Assembly: GCF_009742705.1 (NCBI RefSeq)
Contig: NZ_WPCU01000005.1
Coordinates: 299,366 to 363,365 of the forward strand
Source of the DNA: Auraticoccus cholistanensis
GTDB taxonomy: Bacteria; Actinomycetota; Actinomycetes; Propionibacteriales; Propionibacteriaceae
Direction of reading: 5' to 3'
Length of the DNA stretch: 64,000 nucleotides
Numbering within the stretch: position 1 is the first letter of the stretch; every line of letters starts with the position of its first letter. The notes under the pieces were generated by a model that searched no databases, was not told where the DNA came from, and saw nothing but the letters and a program-made list of their open reading frames with translations. The translations under genes were made by a program, and so were the position numbers. Below, one piece after another: positions 16,623-24,677 of the stretch.

Positions 16623-16638
16623 CGGCCCGCCGCCGCCC

Positions 16639-17534
16639 TCACCAGGCGCTGGCCAGCAGCCTGGCGAACAGCTCGTCGGCGCTGTCGGGCCCGCCGTACC
16701 CGCGCCGGACGAACCACGACGCCACGTTGCGGCAGTCCCGGTGCAGCAGGTCCATGCCCTGCGGGTTGGCCACCAGGTCGACCAGCTGGGGCACGTCGAT
16801 GACCACCAGCCGCTCCCCCGCCAGCAGCAGGTTGTACGGCGACAGGTCGCCGTGGACCAGGCCGGCGCGGGTCATCGCCGTCATGGCCTGCTCCAGCTGC
16901 TCCCACAGCTCGGCCAGCAGGTCGGCCGCCGGGCGGGTGGCCGCCAGCCGCGGGGCGACCTCGCCGTCGTGGGCGACGAGCTCCATCAGGATCTCGGTGC
17001 CGTCGATCTGCACCGGGTAGGGCACCGGCACACCCAGCTGCCAGAGCCGCACCAGCGCGGCCCACTCGGCGGCCGCCCACTGCACGGCCGAGACCTCGCG
17101 GCCGTAGGCGGTCGCCTTGGCGGTGGCGCGGGCGTCGCGGGAGTTCCGGGTGCGACGGCCCTCGGTGTAGGTGGCGTTGCGGTGGAAGAGCCGCTTGTCG
17201 GCGGGGCGGTAGCGCTTGCCGATCATCAGCGTGCTGCGGCCGGGGTCGCCGGGGACGGCGCGTTCGAGCAGGAAGCAGTCGGCTTCCTTGCCGCTCTTGA
17301 CCTCGCCGAGCTCGGTGTCGATGGCGGCGTCGGCCGTCACGACCCAGGCGGGACGGGGTTCGGGACCGCGGCAACCGGCCTGGACGCTGCTCCAGGTCGA
17401 CCAGCGCTGGTCGGGGCCGGGTTCGGTGGTGGGGGTGAAGGTCAGGTCGTCGAAGGACCAGTCGGGCTGTGGCAAGAAGGGGCTCCAGGGCGTCGAGGAG
17501 GAGTACGCAGGTCGAACTCGTTCGAGATCGTCAT
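16639..17534 (-). CDS. RIO-type serine/threonine protein kinase, probable frameshift at the 5' end
   Basis: A RIO-family atypical kinase, soluble. The kinase region has the Gly-poor loop and Lys of RIO proteins (GEVKSGKEADCFLLE, MIGKRYRP), the DLSPYNLLL catalytic loop (VHGDLSPYNLLL) and the metal-binding VIDVPQLVD. The frame is open from 16639 up past 17586. The best start, ATG 17534 with GGGAGGAGG 5 bases upstream, is in another frame. Its first nine codons (MTISNEFDL) have G or C at every third position, then this property switches to the kinase frame at 17505. A one-base indel near 17506-17508 would join them. Without it, candidate in-frame starts are ATG 17586 and TTG 17475. Confidence 0.8.
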
Positions 17535-17618
17535 GGCGACCTCCTCCCTGGGACGCCCGGCCGGCTGCCGGGACTGGTGGCGTCATCCTCGGCGTGCCGC
17601 CGTGGGCGCCGCAACCGG

Positions 17619-19262
17619 TTATCCGCCCGCCGCGGTCTCCCCCGCCGAGGACCCGGTGCCGCGCCGGCGGCGGAGCACCGCGACGGCCAGCGCTGCTGCG
17701 GCGACCAGGGCGGCCACCGCGCTCAGCGAGCTGCCGAGCCGCACCGCCGGGGTGATCGCGCTGCGCAGCGGCATCACCGTGCTGTGCGAGTCGGCGGTGA
17801 ACTCCGCGGTCTGCCAGCGCACCGTCCCGTCGGCGGCGATGAACCCCGACGCGCTGCTGGTGGTGGCGACGGCGATCTCGCGGCGGGTCTCCATGGCCCG
17901 CACCCGGGTCATGGCGAACTGCTGCGGCACCTCGACCGTGCCGCCGTAGGTCGCCTGGTTGCTCTGCACCACGAACAGCTGGGTGCCGCCGGCGATGGTC
18001 TGGGCCACCGTGGCGTCGTAGGCGACCTCGAAGCAGATGATGTTGCCGACCGCGACCCGGCGGCCGTCGCCGAGGGGGACGTCCAGCACGCCGTCGCCGG
18101 TGCCGGGGACGGACTGGGCGCCGACGAGCTCCAGCATCGGCACCACCGGCAGCAGCAGCGACCGCAGCGGGATGTACTCCCCGAAGGGCACGAGGTTGCG
18201 TTTCTCCATCTGGTCCACCACGCCCTGGACGGGGTGCCACCACAGCGCGGCGGTCTGCCGCTCCTCCGGCCCGGGGCCCTCCAGCACCGCGCCCACCATG
18301 ATCGGCACGTCGGCGATCTCCGCCGACAGCTGCACGGTGCGCTGGGTGCGGGCGTCCGCCCGGGGGTCGATGTCGGTGGAGTTCTCCGGCCAGAGCACGA
18401 AGTCCGGCACCGGCACCTGGCCGGTGCGGGCCTTGGCCATCAAGGTGATGGTCTCGCTGAGGTGGTTGTTGGTGACGGTGCGCGCCCGGCCGAGGGCGTT
18501 GACCCCCACGCCGTCGACGTTGCCCTGCACCAGGCCGACGGTGACCTCACCGGTCGCCGGGTCGGCCGGCTGCCAGCTCCGCAGCAGCTGGGCGGCGGTG
18601 CCGGTGCCCAGCAGCGCGGCCAGCACCAGCGCGACCGGGGCGAGTGCGACCGGGCGCCGGCGGTGGTGGGCGGTGCTCCGCGCGCGCAGCAGGCTGCGCA
18701 CCCGTGGGGCCAGCCAGGCCAGCGCCTGACCGGCCAGGGCGGTGAGCAGGCTGACCCCGGCGACACCCAGCAGCGGGTAGGCCCCGGCCAGCGGGGCGTC
18801 GACCATCACGTAGCCCAGCCGGCTCCAGCCGAAGCCGTCGAAGGGCACCGAGGAGTAGGCCCACTCCACCGCCACCCAGGACGCCGCCGCCCACACCGGC
18901 CAGCCGGGCAGCCGCACCACGCGACGCAGCACCACGGCGAGCACCCCGAAGAACAGGCTCTCGAAGGCGATCAGCGCGAAGGCCACCGGAACGGCGATCA
19001 CGTGGACCCAGCCGATCGTGGGCCCCAGCAGCGCGAGCCCGAACAGGTAGCCCAGGCCGAAGGTACGCCGGCTGCCGGTCACCACGAGCGTGAGCAGGGC
19101 GACACCGAGCACGGTGAGCGGCCACCAGCCCAGCGGCTCGAACCCGGCGGCCACCAGCAGGCCGGCGACGACCGTGCCGGGGACGCGCCACCCCAGCCGC
19201 TCCCGGGGTGCCGGGTCGGGGCCGGGGGTGGCCGGACGGGCGTCCGGGAGGGTCTGGGTCAC
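17619..19262 (-). CDS. lnt: Apolipoprotein N-acyltransferase
   Basis: A 547-residue membrane enzyme that adds the third acyl chain to lipoproteins. About six N-terminal membrane segments are followed by a nitrilase-type domain from residue 240 and a final membrane helix before a basic tail. The Glu-Lys-Cys triad is visible as Glu293 (WPENS), Lys354 (MEKRNLVPFGEYIP) and Cys410 (IICFEVAYD). Start GTG overlaps the stop of the upstream Kal-like gene (GTGA), so it is translated from the same mRNA as that unrelated enzyme. In other actinobacteria lnt is next to ppm1; here the two are separated by about 2 kb and four genes. Confidence 0.93.
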   Translation of the reverse strand: MTQTLPDARPATPGPDPAPRERLGWRVPGTVVAGLLVAAGFEPLGWWPLTVLGVALLTLVVTGSRRTFGLGYLFGLALLGPTIGWVHVIAVPVAFALIAFESLFFGVLAVVLRRVVRLPGWPVWAAASWVAVEWAYSSVPFDGFGWSRLGYVMVDAPLAGAYPLLGVAGVSLLTALAGQALAWLAPRVRSLLRARSTAHHRRRPVALAPVALVLAALLGTGTAAQLLRSWQPADPATGEVTVGLVQGNVDGVGVNALGRARTVTNNHLSETITLMAKARTGQVPVPDFVLWPENSTDIDPRADARTQRTVQLSAEIADVPIMVGAVLEGPGPEERQTAALWWHPVQGVVDQMEKRNLVPFGEYIPLRSLLLPVVPMLELVGAQSVPGTGDGVLDVPLGDGRRVAVGNIICFEVAYDATVAQTIAGGTQLFVVQSNQATYGGTVEVPQQFAMTRVRAMETRREIAVATTSSASGFIAADGTVRWQTAEFTADSHSTVMPLRSAITPAVRLGSSLSAVAALVAAAALAVAVLRRRRGTGSSAGETAAGG

Positions 19263-19678
19263 TCCACCACCACGGTGCCGGTGCCGCGCACCACGACCAG
19301 CGGCTCGTCGAGGACGTGGGCGGTGCTGTCGGCCACCGGGCGCCGGCTCTCGATGTGCTCGGCGGAGCGGCAGACCACGCGGGCCTCGAAGGCGAGCTGG
19401 CGGCTGGTGTTGCCCACCCGCACCAGGGTGGCCTCGGCCTCGATCACGTCGCCGGTGTGCACCGGCTCGAGGAAGTCCACCTCGGTGAAGCCGACGAACT
19501 GGCCCTCGTCGTCGTCGGTGCGGATGCACATCTCGGTGGCCGCGTCGCTGAACAGCCCGAGCACGTAGGCGCCGTCGACCAGCTTGCCGGAGTAGTGGGC
19601 GGCGTTGCGGGGGACGTAGCGACGGTGCACCACCGTCATCCCCAGCCGGTGATCGCCCTGCTGCTCGACCTCACCCAC
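19259..19678 (-). CDS. Hot-dog fold 3-aminobutyryl-CoA / beta-alanyl-CoA ammonia-lyase (Kal-like)
   Basis: A 139-residue single hot-dog domain protein. The stretches AHYSGKLVDGAYVLGLFSDAATEM, VDFLEPVHTGDVIEAEATL and VRVGNTSRQLAFEARVV match the Kal family, which removes ammonia from 3-aminoacyl-CoA in lysine fermentation; thioesterase annotation is a weaker alternative. The pairing with lysine 2,3-aminomutase across the divergent promoter supports the former. The remaining enzymes of that pathway (KamDE, Kdd, Kce) are not in this window. GTG 19678 has AGGAGG 4 bases upstream. It leads the lnt operon. Confidence 0.78.
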   Translation of the reverse strand: MGEVEQQGDHRLGMTVVHRRYVPRNAAHYSGKLVDGAYVLGLFSDAATEMCIRTDDDEGQFVGFTEVDFLEPVHTGDVIEAEATLVRVGNTSRQLAFEARVVCRSAEHIESRRPVADSTAHVLDEPLVVVRGTGTVVVE

Positions 19679-19824
19679 GGTTCCTCCTGATCGCTGCGCG
19701 CCGTCGCCCGACGTCGTCGCCCGAGACTACCCGGGCGGCCCGCCGGGGAGCAGCACGCGGACCCGCGACCACGTCCGGCTCTCCGACGACGACACCGCCA
19801 GACTTCTTGCCGCACGAGGGTACG

Positions 19825-19841
19825 ACCGCAATACTTGCGGT
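19825..19841. promoter_or_regulatory. 17-bp perfect palindrome in the kal / kamA divergent promoter
   Basis: ACCGCAATACTTGCGGT, a perfect 7-3-7 inverted repeat, 48 bases before the kamA ATG and 147 before the Kal start. It is AT-containing in a GC-rich region and fits the size of an Lrp/AsnC site. An Lrp-type gene lies directly downstream of kamA. A related half-site (TTGCCGC) occurs near 19807. Confidence 0.6.
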
Positions 19842-19889
19842 ACACAGCCCGTCCGGACGTGAATCGTCGGGCCGAAGCAGGAGGACGCG

Positions 19890-21326
19890 ATGACGACCAC
19901 CCCGACCGGTCAGCCCTACGCCTACGTCCGGCGCGAGCTGGTGGAGCCGGAGTGGCGGCGCCTGCCCGGCTGGCGCGACGTCACCGTCGAGCAGTGGCGC
20001 GACGTGCAGTGGCAGCGGGCGAACTGCGTCAAGACCGTCGCCCAGCTGCAGCGCGTGATGGGCGACCTGCTGTCGGAGTCGTTCTACGCCGACCTGCTCC
20101 GCGACCAGCAGGAACGGGCCACCATGTCGATGCTGCTGCCCCCGCAGATGCTCAGCACGATGGTCCCCGACCGGGTGCCGGACACCGACTCCTTCCTGGC
20201 CGACCCCGTCCGGCGCTACATGCTGCCCGTGTTCAGCGACCGCCGCACCGATTGGCCCTCCCACCCGCGGGCGAGCCGGGACTCCCTGCACGAGCAGGAC
20301 ATGTGGGCCACCGAGGGGCTGACCCACCGCTACCCCACCAAGGTCCTCGCCGAGATCCTGCCCACCTGTCCCCAGTACTGCGGGCACTGCACCCGGATGG
20401 ACCTCGTCGGCAACTCCACCGAGCAGGTCACCAAGCTCAAGTTCGCCACCCGGCCCGGCCAGCGGCTGGACGACATGCTCGACTACCTGCGCCGCACCCC
20501 GCAGGTGCGCGACGTGGTGGTCTCCGGCGGCGACGTGGCCAACATGCCGTGGCCGCGGCTGGAGGCCTTCCTGATGTCGTTGCTCGAGATCGAGAACATC
20601 CGCGACATCCGCCTCGCCACCAAGGCGCTGATGGGGATGCCGCAGCACTGGCTGGGTGCCGACCTGCTCGCCGGGCTGGCCCGGGTCTGCCGGGTGGCCC
20701 GCTCCCGCGGCGTCATGGTGGCGGTGCACACCCACGTCAACGCCGCCCAGTCGGTGACCCCGCTGGTCGCCGAGGCGGCCGGGGCGGTGCTCGACGCCGG
20801 CGTCCGCGACGTCCGCAACCAGGGCGTCCTGATGGCCGGGGTGAACGACTCCCCCGCCCAGCTGCTCGACCTCTGCTTCGCCCTGCTCGACGGCGCGGCG
20901 GTGACGCCCTACTACTTCTACCTCTGCGACATGATCCCCTTCGCCGAGCACTGGCGGGTGCCGGTGGGCCGGGCGCAGGAGCTGCAGCACGCCATCCTCG
21001 GCTACCTGCCCGGGTTCGCCACGCCGCGGATCGTCTGCGACGTCCCCTTCGTCGGCAAGCGCTGGGTGCACCAGCTGGCCGAGTACGACACCGAGCGCGG
21101 CATCAGCCTGTGGCGCAAGAACTACCGGACCGGCATCGAGACCGACGACCCGGACGCCCTGGACCGCAGCCACGCCTACTACGACCCCATCCACACCCTG
21201 CCGGAGTCCGGCCGGCGCTGGTGGGCCGAGAACGCCCGGCTCGACTGGCACGCCGAGCACACCGCCGCGGCCGACTCCCGCCGGCTGGCCCTGGCCCAGG
21301 TCCAGGTCCCGTCCGTGACCTCCTGA
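19890..21326 (+). CDS. kamA: Lysine 2,3-aminomutase (KamA family radical SAM/PLP enzyme)
   Basis: A 478-residue radical SAM aminomutase expected to move the alpha-amino group of L-lysine to C3, giving beta-lysine. It has the CX3CX2C iron-sulfur motif TCPQYCGHCTR (Cys160, Cys164, Cys167), the SAM-binding SGGDVANM, and Lys390 in DVPFVGKRW at the place of the PLP-binding Lys. The long N-terminal region matches KamA rather than EpmB. AGGAGG precedes the ATG by 5 bases. It is divergent from the Kal-like gene and convergent with an Lrp regulator. Whether the product feeds catabolism, an osmolyte or a secondary metabolite cannot be told here. Confidence 0.87.
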   Translation: MTTTPTGQPYAYVRRELVEPEWRRLPGWRDVTVEQWRDVQWQRANCVKTVAQLQRVMGDLLSESFYADLLRDQQERATMSMLLPPQMLSTMVPDRVPDTDSFLADPVRRYMLPVFSDRRTDWPSHPRASRDSLHEQDMWATEGLTHRYPTKVLAEILPTCPQYCGHCTRMDLVGNSTEQVTKLKFATRPGQRLDDMLDYLRRTPQVRDVVVSGGDVANMPWPRLEAFLMSLLEIENIRDIRLATKALMGMPQHWLGADLLAGLARVCRVARSRGVMVAVHTHVNAAQSVTPLVAEAAGAVLDAGVRDVRNQGVLMAGVNDSPAQLLDLCFALLDGAAVTPYYFYLCDMIPFAEHWRVPVGRAQELQHAILGYLPGFATPRIVCDVPFVGKRWVHQLAEYDTERGISLWRKNYRTGIETDDPDALDRSHAYYDPIHTLPESGRRWWAENARLDWHAEHTAAADSRRLALAQVQVPSVTS

Positions 21327-21343
21327 GCGCCGCCGGTGCTCAG
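21323..21343. terminator. Hairpin between kamA and lrp-like gene
   Basis: Inverted repeat CTGAGC / GCTCAG with a 9-base loop; the arms hold the kamA TGA and the complement of the Lrp gene TGA. Confidence 0.5.
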
Positions 21344-21780
21344 CCCCGGTAGGGGCGCTCCTCGTAGGGGATGGACAGCACCAGCGTGGTGTGGGTGGTG
21401 ACGTTGCCGGTGGTGCGCAGCCGCAGCAGCAGGTGCTCCAGCTCCAGCGGCGTGCCCACCTGGACCTTGAGCAGGTAGTTGGCGTCACCGGCGATCGAGT
21501 AGCAGGAGACGACCTCCTCGATGGGCGCCAGCCGGTCGGGGATGTCGTCGGGCTGGCTCGGGTCCAGCGGGGTCACCTCCACGAAGGCCGTCAGCGCGCG
21601 GCCCAGCGCGTGCGGGTCGATGCGGGCGGTGTAGCCGGTGATCACCCCGCGCTGCTCGAGCCGGCGGACCCGCTGCTGCGCCGCCGAGGTGGAGAGCCCG
21701 GTCGCCTTGCCGATGTCGGTGTAGGACATCCGCCCGTCCGCGGCGAGGAGGGCCAGGATCTGCTGGTCGGTCTTCTCCAT
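21340..21780 (-). CDS. Lrp/AsnC family transcriptional regulator
   Basis: A 146-residue feast/famine regulator. Residues 1-50 form the AsnC helix-turn-helix (DQQILALLAADGRMSYTDIGKATGLSTSAAQQRVRRLEQRGVITGY), followed by the RAM ligand-binding domain with the SIAGDANYLLKV turn. It is convergent with the lysine 2,3-aminomutase gene and probably regulates it and the divergent Kal-like gene in response to an amino acid, perhaps lysine. The palindrome at 19825-19841 is the best operator candidate. This resembles the Lrp-lysine aminotransferase pairing of other actinobacteria, but the link is inferred. Confidence 0.9.
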   Translation of the reverse strand: MEKTDQQILALLAADGRMSYTDIGKATGLSTSAAQQRVRRLEQRGVITGYTARIDPHALGRALTAFVEVTPLDPSQPDDIPDRLAPIEEVVSCYSIAGDANYLLKVQVGTPLELEHLLLRLRTTGNVTTHTTLVLSIPYEERPYRG

Positions 21781-21869
21781 CCGCTTCCCTTCGAGAGGCG
21801 GGGCCGGGTGGCGCCCGCGCGCCGTCGGTGGTCACCGCCGGCTGTGGCGACATCGTGCCAGAATCGACC

Positions 21870-22841
21870 GTGGCCGAACGTCGACTGATGCTGCTGGACA
21901 CCGCTTCGTTGTACTTCCGTGCCTTCTACGGGGTGCCGACGTCGGTCACCAACGACGCCGGGCAGCCGGTGAACGCCGTCCGCGGGCTGCTCGACTTCAT
22001 CGCCCGCTTCGTCACCGACTACCGGCCCACCCACCTGGCCTGCTGCTGGGACAACGACTGGCGCCCGCAGTGGCGGGTCGACCTGCTCCCCTCCTACAAG
22101 ACCCACCGGGTGGCCCAGACGGTGCCCGCCGACCAGGTGGTGGGAGCCGGCGGCCGCGGCGCCCTGTCGCAGGTGGCCGAGGAGTCCCCCGACGAGCTGA
22201 CCCCGCAGGTGCCGGTGATCCGCGACGTGCTGGCCGCGCTGGGGATCGCCGTGGTGGGCAAGGACGGCTACGAGGCCGACGACGTGATCGGCACCCTGGC
22301 CAGCACGGCCGGCGTCCCGGTCGACGTGGTCACCGGCGACCGCGACCTGTTCCAGCTCGTCGACGACCGCACCGGCGTCCGGGTGCTGTACGTGGCCCGC
22401 GGCATCAGCCGGCACGAGCGGGTGGACGAGGCGTGGGTGCGCGAGCGCTACGCGATCCCGGCCGCCGCCTACGCCGACTTCGCGGTGATGCGGGGCGACA
22501 CCTCCGACGGGATCCCGGGCGTGCCCGGCATCGGGGAGAAGACGGCGGCGCAGCTGCTCGCCCGGCACACCAGCCTCCACGGCATCCTGCGGGCCGCCAG
22601 CGACGGCGACCCCACCGTCACCGCCGGCGTGCGCTCCAAGCTCGCCGCCGCCATCGACTACCTGGCCGTGGCGCCGGAGGTGGTGGCCGTGGCCCGCGAC
22701 CTCGACCTCGGGGTCTCGCTGGAGGACCTGGCCCTGCCCACCGCCCCCGTGCAGCCGGAGCGCTGGTCGGAGCTGGTGGCCGCCTGGTCCCTCGGCGGCA
22801 GCGCCGAGCGGATCGCCGCGGCCCTCGCCGCGCGGGGCTGA
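21870..22841 (+). CDS. 5'-3' exonuclease / flap endonuclease (Pol I N-terminal-like)
   Basis: A 323-residue nuclease homologous to the 5'-3' exonuclease domain of DNA polymerase I, without a polymerase domain. Metal-binding acidic residues are seen in MLLDTASLYFRAFYG, DGYEADDVIGTLA, VVTGDRDLFQL and the H3TH region RGDTSDGIPGVPGIGEKTAAQLL. A basic arch region (WRVDLLPSYKTHR) binds DNA. GTG 21870 follows a CAGAAT box by 5 bases, so it may be leaderless; ATG 21888 is an alternative. It probably removes RNA primers or flaps. Confidence 0.9.
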   Translation: MAERRLMLLDTASLYFRAFYGVPTSVTNDAGQPVNAVRGLLDFIARFVTDYRPTHLACCWDNDWRPQWRVDLLPSYKTHRVAQTVPADQVVGAGGRGALSQVAEESPDELTPQVPVIRDVLAALGIAVVGKDGYEADDVIGTLASTAGVPVDVVTGDRDLFQLVDDRTGVRVLYVARGISRHERVDEAWVRERYAIPAAAYADFAVMRGDTSDGIPGVPGIGEKTAAQLLARHTSLHGILRAASDGDPTVTAGVRSKLAAAIDYLAVAPEVVAVARDLDLGVSLEDLALPTAPVQPERWSELVAAWSLGGSAERIAAALAARG

Positions 22842-22887
22842 ACGACCCGGTCGCCGACACGTCGCCAGGAGTTCGCCGGCGAGTGTG

Positions 22888-22916
22888 GTGACAACGGTTG
22901 AGGCCGTGCTTACTCT
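22888..22916 (+). promoter_or_regulatory. Promoter of the Cys-rich leader / HNH gene
   Basis: -35 GTGACA (22888-22893), 17-base spacer, -10 TACTCT (22911-22916). Transcription would start near 22923, just before a perfect 9-bp hairpin at 22930-22952 (GTCGCCGCG / CGCGGCGAC). Confidence 0.6.
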
Positions 22917-22929
22917 TTGTCCAGCACCG

Positions 22930-22952
22930 GTCGCCGCGCGCATCGCGGCGAC
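22930..22952 (+). promoter_or_regulatory. 5' UTR hairpin upstream of the Cys-rich mini-ORF
   Basis: Perfect 9-bp stem, loop CGCAT, near the expected 5' end of the transcript. It may protect the mRNA or act in regulation; there is no T-tract. Confidence 0.5.
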
Positions 22953-22989
22953 ACGCCCGGGTACGGGTGAGGAGAGAGGAGGAGCCGCC

Positions 22990-23061
22990 ATGACGTCGAC
23001 GTCGCCGGCCACCTCCGTCCCCGAGGTGCGCATCCGATGCTGCGACGGCTGTCAGGGCTGA
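22990..23061 (+). CDS. Cys-rich mini-ORF (23 codons), possible leader peptide
   Basis: A small ORF with a very strong ribosome binding site (GGAGAGAGGAGG, ending 7-8 bases before the ATG). The peptide ends in RIRCCDGCQG, so Cys codons are numbers 17, 18 and 21 of 23, close to the stop. It is followed 18 bases later by a 14-bp hairpin and then the HNH gene at 23165. Placement of Cys codons before the stop, ahead of a stable hairpin, is what a leader peptide sensing Cys-tRNA would show. It could instead encode a functional Cys peptide. No homologue is known to me. Confidence 0.6.
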   Translation: MTSTSPATSVPEVRIRCCDGCQG

Positions 23062-23079
23062 CTCCCATGCCCTCCACGT

Positions 23080-23111
23080 CATGCCGTCCTGCGTCGTCGC
23101 GGGGCGGCATG
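23080..23111 (+). promoter_or_regulatory. 14-bp hairpin between Cys-rich mini-ORF and HNH gene
   Basis: CATGCCGTCCTGCG pairs along its whole length with CGCGGGGCGGCATG (two G-U pairs), loop TCGT. It starts 18 bases after the mini-ORF stop and ends 53 bases before the HNH start. No T-tract follows, so it is either an attenuator of another type, an RNA processing site or a roadblock. Confidence 0.6.
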
Positions 23112-23164
23112 CGTCGTCTCCGGGCACGTTCGTGGTGGACACGATCTGGGCGAAGGAGGAGCCG

Positions 23165-23608
23165 ATGAGCGGGGTGCTCGTGCTGAACACCGACAACACC
23201 GCGCTGCACACGGTGTCGGTCAAGCACGCCATCGGCATGCTCGTCCGCGAGGTCGCCGTCGTCGAGGAGGCCCGCGCCGACCACGCCATCGGGCCCTACC
23301 CGTGGCCGGTGGTGCTGCGGCTCGTCCGCTACGTCAAGACCGCCTTCATGTACGCCCGCGCCCCCGGCTGGACCAAGCGGGGAGTGCTGCGCCGCGACGG
23401 CCACACCTGCGCCTACTGCGGCGGCCGGGCCGACACCGTCGACCACCTGGTGCCGCAGTCCCGCGGCGGACCCAACACCTGGCTCAACACGGTGGCGGCC
23501 TGCGGCCGGTGCAACGCCCTCAAGGCCGACCGCACGCCCGCCGAGGCGCGGATGCTGCTCCGGTTCCGCCCCTACGCGCCGTCGCGGGCCGAGCTCACCG
23601 GCCTCTGA
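23165..23608 (+). CDS. HNH endonuclease family protein
   Basis: A 147-residue small HNH protein. The nuclease core is RRDGHTCAYCGGRADTVDHLVPQSRGGPNTWLNTVAACGRCNALKADRTP in pieces: CAYC and CGRCN zinc knuckles, the DHLVPQSRGG betabeta-alpha catalytic His, and the N(T)VAAC Asn. The N terminus (VLVLNTDNTALHTVSVKHAIGMLV) is conserved in a widespread actinobacterial family of unknown role. Start ATG has AAGGAGGAG 4 bases upstream. Its 3' end overlaps the convergent WYL gene by 37 bases. The upstream leader suggests regulated expression. Confidence 0.87.
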   Translation: MSGVLVLNTDNTALHTVSVKHAIGMLVREVAVVEEARADHAIGPYPWPVVLRLVRYVKTAFMYARAPGWTKRGVLRRDGHTCAYCGGRADTVDHLVPQSRGGPNTWLNTVAACGRCNALKADRTPAEARMLLRFRPYAPSRAELTGL

Positions 23609-24579
23609 GAGCCGTCCCCCGCCCGGGGGTCCGCGACCGAGCGACGGTAGCGCTCGCCGACGATGCGGAGGTGCTCGACCAGCTCGGGCGGCCCGTCGAC
23701 GTGGAAGTCCAGTCCCAGCATGCCGATGTAGACCGCCACCGTCTCGTAGGTGTCGGCGCCGGTGACCAGGACGCAGCGCGTCTCGTCGACCTCCTCCACG
23801 ACGCCGACGGCGGCGTTGATCCGGGCCAGCACCTCGCCGGCGGGCGCCTCCACCGCGATGCGCGCGTGCACCCGCCACCCGGTCGAGGCCACGTCGCGCA
23901 GCACGAAGCCGGCGTAGTCCTCGCCCTCCAGGGGGCGGGGGGTGAAGCGGCCGGCACCAGGGGTGCGCAGCCGCACCCGGTCGACCCGGAAGGCCTGCCA
24001 GCTGCCCGTCGGGCGTCGGCGCGCCACCACGTACCAGCGCTGCTGCCACGTCACCAGCCGGTACGGCTCGGCCTCGACCGGCTCCTCGTCGTACCAGAAC
24101 CGCACCGCCTCGTGGTCGCGGACGGCCGCGGCCAGGTCGGCCAGCCGGGCGGTGTCGACCGGCGGCGCGGCCATGTTGGTCGAGGTGTCGGCCGGCCCGA
24201 CGTCGGTGCTCTCCAGCACCGCGCGCACCCGGCGGCGCAGCCGGGTCGGGAGCACGTGCTCCAGCTTGCCCAGGGCCAGCGCGCTGGCCTCGGCGACCCC
24301 CGGCAGGGAACGGGCCGAGGACAACCCGACGGCGACGGCCACCGCCTCGTCGTCGTCCAGCAGCAGCGGCGGGAGGGTGCCGTGCGGGCCGAGGCGGTAC
24401 CCGCCCGACGGCCCCCGCACCGACTCGATGGGGTACCCCAGCTCGCGGAGCCGCTCGATGTCCTTGCGCAGCGTGCGCTCCCCGACGTCCACCCGCCGGG
24501 CCAGCACGGCGCCGGGCCAGGTGCCGCGCGTCTGCAGCAGCCCCAGCAGCGCCAGCAGCCGCGAGGAGGTCTCGATCAC
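23572..24579 (-). CDS. YafY-type WYL-domain transcriptional regulator
   Basis: A 335-residue regulator. Residues 1-60 form a DeoR/HTH_11-like winged helix (SRLLALLGLLQTRGTWPGAVLARRVDVGERTLRKDIERL), residues about 135-215 a WYL domain (VRFWYDEEPVEAEPYRLVTWQQRWYVVARR) and the rest the WCX extension (FHVDGPPELVEHLR). Such proteins sense nucleic acid or nucleotide ligands. GTG 24579 lies 6 bases after TATCGT, a leaderless arrangement. It is divergent from the epoxide hydrolase gene and may control it. Confidence 0.87.
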   Translation of the reverse strand: MIETSSRLLALLGLLQTRGTWPGAVLARRVDVGERTLRKDIERLRELGYPIESVRGPSGGYRLGPHGTLPPLLLDDDEAVAVAVGLSSARSLPGVAEASALALGKLEHVLPTRLRRRVRAVLESTDVGPADTSTNMAAPPVDTARLADLAAAVRDHEAVRFWYDEEPVEAEPYRLVTWQQRWYVVARRRPTGSWQAFRVDRVRLRTPGAGRFTPRPLEGEDYAGFVLRDVASTGWRVHARIAVEAPAGEVLARINAAVGVVEEVDETRCVLVTGADTYETVAVYIGMLGLDFHVDGPPELVEHLRIVGERYRRSVADPRAGDGSQRPVSSARDGA

Positions 24580-24677
24580 CCGCCCACGATAGGGACGGAC
24601 GCAGCCGGCGGAGAAGATGTCGCGTGGTCGTGCAGATCAGGAACCGGACGTGCCGGAACTCCTCCTACCGTCCGGAC

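Larger units (their letters stand above)
22842..23164. other. 323-base leader region of the HNH gene
   Basis: No full-length gene. It holds a promoter, a 9-bp hairpin, a 23-codon Cys-rich ORF and a 14-bp hairpin, described separately. Confidence 0.7.
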
